Part shown: one piece after another, positions 1 through 6,900 of the stretch | How positions within the stretch are numbered: position 1 is the stretch's first letter | Layout of the letters: every line of letters starts with the position of its first letter | Source: Solobacterium sp. | Lineage (GTDB): Bacteria; Bacillota_I; Bacilli_A; Erysipelotrichales; Erysipelotrichaceae | Direction: 5' to 3' | Assembly: GCA_017430925.1 (NCBI GenBank) | Contig: JAFRMA010000086.1 | Span: 1-63,412 of the forward strand | DNA: 63,412 bases | Translations under genes and position numbers: made by a program | The notes under the pieces: generated by a model | What the model was told of the DNA's origin: nothing | Seen by the model: the letters and a program-made list of their open reading frames with translations, nothing else | Database searches by the model: none

Positions 1-406
1 GAAGATCTTGTTCTGACAATTCACGCATACGCTGATTGATCGCATCGAGTGTATCCTGGTCGATTCCGCTTGTACGAATGCTGGTATATAAACCTTTGGA
101 TAACGTATTATCCACGGTAACACGGACATTCTTCCCCAGCACCTGATGTACTGCCGTAATATACAGGAATGAAATTGAGGTCTGGTACGAAATATACGCG
201 GCTCTGTCACGTACATCCAGAAGCTCGATCTCACAATCATCATCCACAACCAGATTCAGCCGGTGTGTGATTCCGTTGATCCTGCACAGAAAAATCGGAT
301 AAAGCAGTTCATCCTCAATTTCCATCATGACTTGTTCAACTGTCACCGGAAGATCATACTCTCTGATCCATTCCTGGTGATCCAAAGAATGTATTGTTAA
401 TTTCAT
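1..406 (-). CDS. TGS-domain nucleoside (uridine) kinase-like protein, N-terminal part only
   Basis: This frame runs off the left edge; only the first ~135 residues are visible. It starts MKLTIHSLD and contains the stretches RLNLVVDDDCEIELLDV and LSKGLYTSIRTSG. That pattern resembles the N-terminus of the Bacillota uridine-kinase-like proteins that carry a TGS domain and a threonyl-tRNA-synthetase-like second domain before a PRK-type kinase domain. The kinase domain would lie outside the window, so the activity is inferred from family layout only. Its ATG overlaps the msrA stop codon (ATGA at 403-406), so it is translationally coupled as the downstream gene of that operon. It could instead be a stand-alone TGS protein. 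Confidence 0.6.
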   Translation of the reverse strand, partial: MKLTIHSLDHQEWIREYDLPVTVEQVMMEIEDELLYPIFLCRINGITHRLNLVVDDDCEIELLDVRDRAAYISYQTSISFLYITAVHQVLGKNVRVTVDNTLSKGLYTSIRTSGIDQDTLDAINQRMRELSEQDL

Positions 407-1239
407 ACCAACCCACTGTCTTTCAGATATTTCTGTACTGCACGCATCTCGCTTCCCGTGATATGACAATACCCGTCCGGGTTCTTATCCAGATAATCCT
501 GATGATACTCTTCCGCATCATAGAAATTCCTCAGTTTCTCCAGTTCCACCACAAATACCGGATACTCCTGTCTCTTACGGGCAAATACTTCTTCGATAAC
601 CTTACGGTCATTCTCATCTTCGTAATAAACACCGGTCTGGTACTGACTGCCGATATCATGTCCCTGCTGATTCTGAACTGTCGGATCAATGCACAGGAAA
701 TAGACATCCAGCAGCTGCGCCAGAGATACTTTCTCCGGATCATATTCTGTCTGTACGGTTTCACGGAAACCTGTTGTATCTGTACATACTTCTTTGTATG
801 TCGGATTCTCTGTGTGACCATTCGCGTATCCTACGGTTGTCGCAAGAACTCCGGGAACGATCTTCAGGACTTTTTCCATGCCCCAGAAACATCCCCCCGC
901 AAACCAGATTTTCTTCGTCTCACCTGAAATCATATCCGCGACAGGGTCATCTTCTCCGGCAACGATCAACTGTCCTTTTGCCTTACGTACTTCTTCTACC
1001 CAGGGTGCCTCGTCCTGCACCCCGTACAGTACATACCGCTGATGTCCGTTCAGGATCCCGCGAAGTTCTTCCAGGTCTTCCTCATTATAGTAAGTCATAT
1101 CCACAACTGTAACATCTGTTCCCCGGCGGATCATCTGCACAAAGACATTCCCGGCAAACAAACGCATTTCTTCCGTAACAAATATAACTGTAGTATTACC
1201 GTGATTCAGAACACGCATCTTATTCAATTCTTTATCCAT
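403..1239 (-). CDS. msrA: Peptide methionine (S)-sulfoxide reductase with an extra N-terminal domain
   Basis: MsrA reduces methionine-S-sulfoxide in oxidised proteins in the cytosol. The catalytic GCFWG is visible (Cys about residue 117 from the chosen start), followed by the family stretches VGYANG, GHDIGSQYQTG and YHQDYLDKNPDGYCHI. I chose the ATG at 1239 because TTGGAG lies 8 bases upstream; the longer frame would need a TTG. Typical MsrA has few residues before GCFWG. Here about 110 residues precede it and look like an alpha/beta module (hydrophobic strands VIFV and VTVVDM, a Glu-rich helix) that I do not recognise. No MsrB domain follows. The stop overlaps the next gene's start. Confidence 0.93.
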   Translation of the reverse strand: MDKELNKMRVLNHGNTTVIFVTEEMRLFAGNVFVQMIRRGTDVTVVDMTYYNEEDLEELRGILNGHQRYVLYGVQDEAPWVEEVRKAKGQLIVAGEDDPVADMISGETKKIWFAGGCFWGMEKVLKIVPGVLATTVGYANGHTENPTYKEVCTDTTGFRETVQTEYDPEKVSLAQLLDVYFLCIDPTVQNQQGHDIGSQYQTGVYYEDENDRKVIEEVFARKRQEYPVFVVELEKLRNFYDAEEYHQDYLDKNPDGYCHITGSEMRAVQKYLKDSGLV

Positions 1240-1411
1240 TATGTATACTCCAACCAACTTCCTGACAGAATATGCGCTGTCCGGTTGTTATTATTTTACC
1301 ATAGAGGTTCCTCTTCCTGTACATTACAGACATTGTATTTTGTCTTCTCTTTTCCCGTTTCAATCACAAGACAAGGAGATCCGGTGCAGAGGAACACAGC
1401 CGTATTTATAA

Positions 1412-1440
1412 AACGATCAGGTTTTTTCAACCTGATCGTT
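1412..1440 (-). terminator. Rho-independent terminator of the dehydrogenase gene
   Basis: A perfect 12-base stem (1412-1423 with 1429-1440) encloses a 5-base loop. On the minus strand it is followed by TTTATAAAT and it lies 12 bases after the hydroxyacid dehydrogenase stop. A T-rich run also flanks the other side, so it may act in both directions. It separates the aldolase/dehydrogenase unit from msrA. Confidence 0.8.
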
Positions 1441-1452
1441 CCGGTTTCTTTT

Positions 1453-2415
1453 TTAGCGTTCTGCCAGTTCTCTGTGGTTCACGACGTTAGGCACATCTTT
1501 CCCGCTGAGGACACCTGTCAGACCATCCATCGCTTCATGAAGCATACCGATCCGCGCCTTCTTCGTGGCACTCGCCGCATGTGGTGTTAGCGTGACGTTA
1601 TCCAGCGCCTTCAGTTCTTCACTTACCTTTGGTTCATGTTCATAAACATCGAGCCCGGCACCACGGATCACATGATCCCTCAGTGCAGCCGCAAGCGCCT
1701 CTTCATCAACGATCGGGCCACGGGCACAATTGACAAAGAAGGCATCCGGCTTCATCATCCGGAAAGTCTCAGCGCCGAACAGATGATGATTCTCCGCTGT
1801 GTATGGAAGATGGAGTGTCACACAGTCTGCGTTTCTGATAAGTTCCTCAAATCCGCAATAGGTCACACCATATTCCTTCTCAATTTCTTCACTGCTGCGG
1901 TACGGATCATAATAAATAACATTCATGCCAAGACCTTGTGCCTTTCGGCAGACCGCCTTGCCGATCCGTCCGAAACCGACAATGCCTAGCGTACTTCCGT
2001 TTACCGATGCCATGCCATCCATCATGAACGGCGGTTTCCAGATATTCTGTCTCACTTCGCGGTCAAATTTGGCAATATGGCGCATTGTCGCAACAATCAG
2101 TGCTATTGTGTGCTCTGCTGTGGCATCTGTAACCTGTGTGGGTGTATTGACAACGGCTATTCCGCGTGCTGTCGCCGCCTTAACGTCAATATTGTCATAC
2201 CCTACACCGAAATTTGCTACAGCTTTCAGGTTTTTACCTTTTTCCAGCAAGGTGTCGTTGATGCGCAGCCCGAATCCCAGAATCGCGTCGTATTGCTCCG
2301 CAATCTCACTTACTGCATCATAGGTTAATCTGTGATCCGGGATCGTGATTTCGAAGTCTTTGTACATTTCCAGAAGTTCTGCAGGTACATTCGTCGAAAC
2401 CAAGATTTTCATCAT
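1453..2415 (-). CDS. D-isomer-specific 2-hydroxyacid dehydrogenase
   Basis: A 320-residue NAD(P)-dependent dehydrogenase that interconverts a 2-oxoacid and a D-2-hydroxyacid. The Rossmann motif GFGRIG is at about 147-152, the substrate arginine at R232 (ARGP), the acidic residue of the relay in GLDVYEHEP (E261) and the catalytic histidine in TPHAASAT (H279). The length fits the glyoxylate/hydroxypyruvate reductase and phosphoglycerate dehydrogenase group without a regulatory C-terminal domain. AGGAGG precedes the tandem ATGs. It lies 19 bases downstream of an HpcH/HpaI aldolase, so it may reduce an oxoacid or hydroxypyruvate-like product of that enzyme. The substrate is not determined. Confidence 0.88.
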   Translation of the reverse strand: MMKILVSTNVPAELLEMYKDFEITIPDHRLTYDAVSEIAEQYDAILGFGLRINDTLLEKGKNLKAVANFGVGYDNIDVKAATARGIAVVNTPTQVTDATAEHTIALIVATMRHIAKFDREVRQNIWKPPFMMDGMASVNGSTLGIVGFGRIGKAVCRKAQGLGMNVIYYDPYRSSEEIEKEYGVTYCGFEELIRNADCVTLHLPYTAENHHLFGAETFRMMKPDAFFVNCARGPIVDEEALAAALRDHVIRGAGLDVYEHEPKVSEELKALDNVTLTPHAASATKKARIGMLHEAMDGLTGVLSGKDVPNVVNHRELAER

Positions 2416-2434
2416 ACTGATTTTTCCTCCTGTC

Positions 2435-3244
2435 TCACTTTGTCAGTCCGTCTGCGATTTTGCGCATTTCAGCACCTTTCTGGTTAAGAAAATCCATATA
2501 GACCTTATTCATATCTCCGTAGCAGAAGTCACGGACACCAAGGTCGATATACCGCTGTGCATCAGACGCAGCCCCAAAAAGCTCACAACGCGGACGTACA
2601 CCATGTTTCAGTGCTGTTTTAATCATATGCTCTTCGATTTCACGCAGTTCTGCTCTATGTTCAGCCACATTCCATCCCATACTCATCGCGTAATCAGACG
2701 GACCGAATTGAACCATATCAACACCAGGTATCGAGCAGATCTCTTCAATATTGTCTATCGCTTCTTTCTTCTCAATCATAAACGCCAGCACAACGTCATC
2801 AAGGCGCGCACTGTGCGGTACTTGCGGAAGATAAGGCTGAAAGCCGATGTATCGACGATTAGGAAATCCGAAACGCCCGTTTCCTGACGGACTGTCAGAC
2901 TTCATCACAAACACAGATTCTGCTACCTCTTCCGGTGTTTTGTGGTCGCAGAACAAAATTGCCTGGAAACCTGCCGCAACTGCTTTTTGAGCGACAAAAG
3001 CACGGTTTTGGAAATCCGTCTTGATCATCGTTCCCATACCATGTAGTTCCGCGGCACGACATAGATTCTCCAGATCTGCCTGTGAATAAGGTGAGTATTC
3101 CGCAATGTATTCCACGTAGTCAAAATTACCGGAAGCGCCAACCATCTCGATGAAAAGCGGCTCCACAGTGCCGAGTCTTGTGTTTACTGTCGGTTTTGAA
3201 TCCCTGAACAGGGCACGGATCTTGTTTTCTTTCATTGTGGCCAT
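2435..3244 (-). CDS. HpcH/HpaI aldolase (citrate lyase beta-like) family protein
   Basis: About 269 residues from the ATG at 3244, chosen over an upstream in-frame ATG because AGGAGGAG sits 4 bases before it. The fold is a class II (Mg/Mn-dependent) TIM barrel that cleaves or forms 2-keto-3-deoxy acids to pyruvate plus an aldehyde. Family-like stretches are LGTVEPLFIEMVGASG at the N-terminus, CDHKTPEEV in the middle and VDMVQFGPSDYAMSMG near the C-terminus. The protein is somewhat unusual in its NFDYVEYIAEYSPY segment. It forms an operon with the downstream dehydrogenase. A sortase gene ends 67 bases upstream with no terminator seen between them. Confidence 0.8.
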   Translation of the reverse strand: MATMKENKIRALFRDSKPTVNTRLGTVEPLFIEMVGASGNFDYVEYIAEYSPYSQADLENLCRAAELHGMGTMIKTDFQNRAFVAQKAVAAGFQAILFCDHKTPEEVAESVFVMKSDSPSGNGRFGFPNRRYIGFQPYLPQVPHSARLDDVVLAFMIEKKEAIDNIEEICSIPGVDMVQFGPSDYAMSMGWNVAEHRAELREIEEHMIKTALKHGVRPRCELFGAASDAQRYIDLGVRDFCYGDMNKVYMDFLNQKGAEMRKIADGLTK

Positions 3245-3311
3245 GATTCTCCTCCTAATCACATGGATGTCATCAGTTACGTGACAACCTTTCAATTAAA
3301 TTGTATACGAC

Positions 3312-3920
3312 CTATTTGAGTTGTAAAGGCACATCCTCTTCAAACCCGCTCCCAAAAGCACGATACGCATGGACATACGTACGCGCGTCATGTTTCCCGT
3401 CTGTACAAGTCTGAAGGGTAAGTACTTCCTTCCCGGGAACACGCTGAAAAGGCTCCAGATCTCCCACTGCCTGATCAACCAGTACTTCATATACCACATA
3501 TCTGTACACAGAATCATTCTGAAACTCCAGCAGAAGCTCATCTCCTTCCTTCAGCCGTGCGATATTCTGGAACCAGCAGAAATCACATAGGAAGCTACCG
3601 CGCGCACTATGTCCCGCAATCACGGTATTCCCGTCCGCTTCTCCGGGCAGATCTCCACCTTGTACAATACAGACATACGCTTTCAGTTTTTCTTCTTCCG
3701 CTCCTGCCGCTACCGGACAGATCACATCCAGGGCAGGAATACGCAATACCGCATAGACTTCACTATCTTCTTCCGGCAGATCAGACTCCCGGTATTGAAT
3801 GATCCTCTTCTGATGGATCTTCTGCGCATATTCATATCTCCGGTACCGGGTAAATAATATTCCTGCCCCGATGCCCGCAAGAATCAGAAATCCGGTGATG
3901 ATCCATAGTCTTTTTCTCAT
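3312..3920 (-). CDS. Sortase, likely dedicated to the neighbouring surface protein
   Basis: A 202-residue membrane-anchored cysteine transpeptidase. Residues 5-24 form an N-terminal membrane segment. The catalytic triad can be read as His104 (VIAGHSARG), Cys172 (LTLQTCTDG) and Arg180 (DARTYV). The TLxTC block is diagnostic of sortases; the class is uncertain, with a small class C/D-like enzyme lacking an evident lid or C-terminal membrane helix. It starts 33 bases after the giant surface-protein gene and shares its mRNA, so that protein is the probable substrate. No clear ribosome site precedes the ATG, and a GC-rich hairpin fills the gap. Confidence 0.88.
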   Translation of the reverse strand: MRKRLWIITGFLILAGIGAGILFTRYRRYEYAQKIHQKRIIQYRESDLPEEDSEVYAVLRIPALDVICPVAAGAEEEKLKAYVCIVQGGDLPGEADGNTVIAGHSARGSFLCDFCWFQNIARLKEGDELLLEFQNDSVYRYVVYEVLVDQAVGDLEPFQRVPGKEVLTLQTCTDGKHDARTYVHAYRAFGSGFEEDVPLQLK

Positions 3921-3929
3921 GGATAAGGC

Positions 3930-3954
3930 AGGCGGAGCCCTTTCAACTCCGCCT
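3930..3954 (-). promoter_or_regulatory. Hairpin between surface protein and sortase genes
   Basis: A perfect 8-base stem AGGCGGAG/CTCCGCCT (3930-3937 with 3947-3954) has a 9-base loop. It overlaps the surface-protein stop codon and ends 9 bases before the sortase ATG. There is no proper U-tract, so it is more likely an expression-balancing or mRNA-stability hairpin than a full terminator. Confidence 0.5.
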
Positions 3955-6900
3955 ACTTCTTACGATTCAAAACAACTAACGTGCCAAGCACACCTACGAC
4001 AATCATGGCACAAGGAATCAACACCCATGTCTGATCTATACCTGTGGGGATATTATCCACGATTACTTCCGGCGCTTTGACCTCGGATGTTACCGTATTG
4101 GTTTCCAGGGTCACGTTATCCAGAGTAATTTTTGCCTTGTTGGATACAGACGCGTCATACTTCGGTGTGATCACTACACACTTCACTGTCTGTGAAGAAT
4201 TCGCTTTGACCGTGATCTTCCACGTTACCGTGTTCCCCTGTAATGTACCGTTCTGAGTCGCACTGACAAAGGTCACCTCTTTCGGCAGAGTATCCGTGAT
4301 CATTACTTCCTGATCCGTGGATTTCGGATTTCTCACGGTGATCTGGTAGGTATATCTCTTTCCTCCTTCCAACGTCTTCTTCTCCATATTTGTGCCAAAG
4401 ACATTGGTGATGGTCTTTACCGGATCTTCCGGGATAGAGTTTGTGACTGTATTGGTCTTCAGAGTCCGTTCATCTTCAAGCTTTAGTATTCCCTGATTCC
4501 GGATCGTTTTTCCTTTTGTGCCGGTCTTTACCTTGACCTCAAAGGATACTTCCCTGGTTTCTCCCGCGTTCATCTCCAGTTTCCACTGTACTGTACGCTG
4601 ATTAACCGTACCCTGATCATTCACACGTATCAACTCTGTTTCTTCCGGGATTGTGTCTTCCAGAATACAGGCTTGTTTACCCTTGAGCAGGTTTTTCACC
4701 TGCAGCACATAGGTCAGTACATCCCCCTCATTGACCATCTGTCCGTCAATCTGTTCACCCGCACTGTTCAAAACCTGTTTCTCCGGTGATACCGGCACAT
4801 GTACTTCCACGGTATTGGTTTTTCGCATGATCTTCTCTGTACGTACCTCTGCCGTATTTGGAATGGTTACTCCTTCCCGAACTGCCTTCACACGGAAACT
4901 GACTGTCTCCTTCTTACCGGCTTTCACCTTTACTGTCCACTGTACCTGCCCATTCTTGCATACACCGTGATGATCAGCACGGATGAACTCTGTATGTTCC
5001 GGCACAACGTCCGTAATGGTGAATGTTCGTTCTGTTCCTCCCGGATTGCTCACTTCGATCTGGTATTCATACTCTTCATTCACAGAGACATACTTTCCAT
5101 GGATGTCCTTTCCTTCAAGATCGACAACTCTCTTTACCGGATCCGGAATGGATGGATTGATTACTTCGTTGGTCTCATAAGTTTTCCCGGTAATCTTTAC
5201 CTCTGCTTTATTGACATATGTCTTCCCGTCACGCAGGACCTTGACCGTAAATCCTACCGTCATTTTTTCCTGAGGTTCCAGGACAAATGCCGGCCATTTC
5301 ACTTCACCGTTCTCTTCTGTACCATCGTGGTCCGCCTGGAGGAATTCCGTATCTTCCGGCAGCGGATCGCAGATCTCATAGGTTCGTCTGACTTTCGTGT
5401 TGTTCCGGATATCGATAAAGTAATACAGGATCGTGTTTACTTCCGCGCACTGTCCGTTAATATCTTCGCCGGCTTCATTGCATACACGTTTGTGAGGATG
5501 CTCCGGTTCTGTATCATCTTTACGATTGTGGATCTCTCCGTATGCGGTATTACCTTCAACACGCAGTTTCTTTGTCTTTCCTTCTGTATCTGTGTATTCC
5601 GACTGATCACCTAAGGCATAGTCCGTCTGACTGGCCGGGCGTAGCGCAAACAGAGTACCATTTTCTTCCGGCAGATATCCTTCCTGCACATTCTGTTCAA
5701 AGAACGCATAGTCACCCGCTGTAAGTCCATGTAAGATCAATTGTTTATCTTTATTCAGTTTCAGTACAGAAGCTTCATCCTGCTTGTCTGTTTCTCCTTT
5801 TAGCAGATATTCCCCGCTTTCGGTTCTTTCAAACAATGCGTATTTTTCTGCTTCTCCGGCTTCTGATGCGGTCTGTACGATAAACTCGATATCCTCAAAG
5901 CTTTCGTCTATGCCTGTCTTATCAATTACCAGATCATACGTATTCCAGTAATTGATCATCTCCGGCAGTTCTTCTCCATCCTGCAATACGACCAACTCTG
6001 TGCCGTCTTCACTTTCACTGACAACGTAAGTTATTCTCAAGTCATCCGCCCAGGTAAACTGTCTGGTATCAGGATCGCGTATTTCCTTGATGATGTAGGA
6101 ATATGTCCCGGGACGCTTAAATGTTATCTTTCCGAAAGAAATGACTTCTGAATGATCGGTCTCCAGAATCTGTTCCGGAGATTCCGGCATCGGATAAGTA
6201 TCATCTTCCGGTTTCACCACAAATCTGAGCGTACTTTTCTGTACATTCTGACCACGGATCGTCTTCTGTATACGCATCTCTGTAACAGCGTACTTCTCTG
6301 TATCCGTTACAGTATAGGTATTGGTAAAGGAGGCTTCTCCAGTCTCATTGGAGATCTTATACGTGATTCTGGCCATACCGTTTCCTGTTCTTCCTCCCAG
6401 CTCTGTAGACGCGTCAGTTAACGGATAATCCGGTTGTATACGCAGGGAAGAGAGTGTTTCCGGTGACTGGATATACCCTGACCCTCCGCCGCCGACTGCT
6501 GATCCCGGAGTAAATCGCCTTCCTCCGAACCAACCTCCGCCTCCGGCTCCTACACCGCTGTCTGACGGCTGTCCTTTACCAAATCCGTAACCGCCTGTCT
6601 GTGTGCCTCCTTTGCAGTGATGCTGAATGCCGTAACCGCCGATACCACCTTCAAGACCTCCGCCTTTCCCGGAATTCTTCCAGATTTCCGGATCCCAGTT
6701 ATTACTTCGCGGGTCATCTTCCTTTTGCCCGGCTTTCTGGAACATACCAGCGCCTCCGCCTCCTCCAGCCGCAAGAATCACCGCATTTTTATTGTCTTCC
6801 AGGGAAGACAGTACACCATCTGCTGACGCAAAATGTGTAGCACCGCCTCCTGCTGCCCCGTTGCGGTAAGTATGACCGGTAACATTTCCACTCTCATCAT

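Noticed and set aside
1240..1257. Longer msrA start at a TTG (MVGVYIM)
   Set aside because: The ATG at 1239 has a well-spaced TTGGAG; the TTG overlaps that site.
4000..5500. Repeats in the surface gene as a CRISPR or satellite array
   Set aside because: The ~115-residue periodicity is protein-domain repetition (DUF11), not short identical DNA repeats with spacers.
4799..5614. Long open frame on the plus strand opposite the surface-protein gene (271 residues)
   Set aside because: It is the antisense shadow of DUF11-coding sequence, has no ribosome site and no recognisable domain. The same holds for other long antisense frames, such as 62068-63144 opposite the ROK gene.
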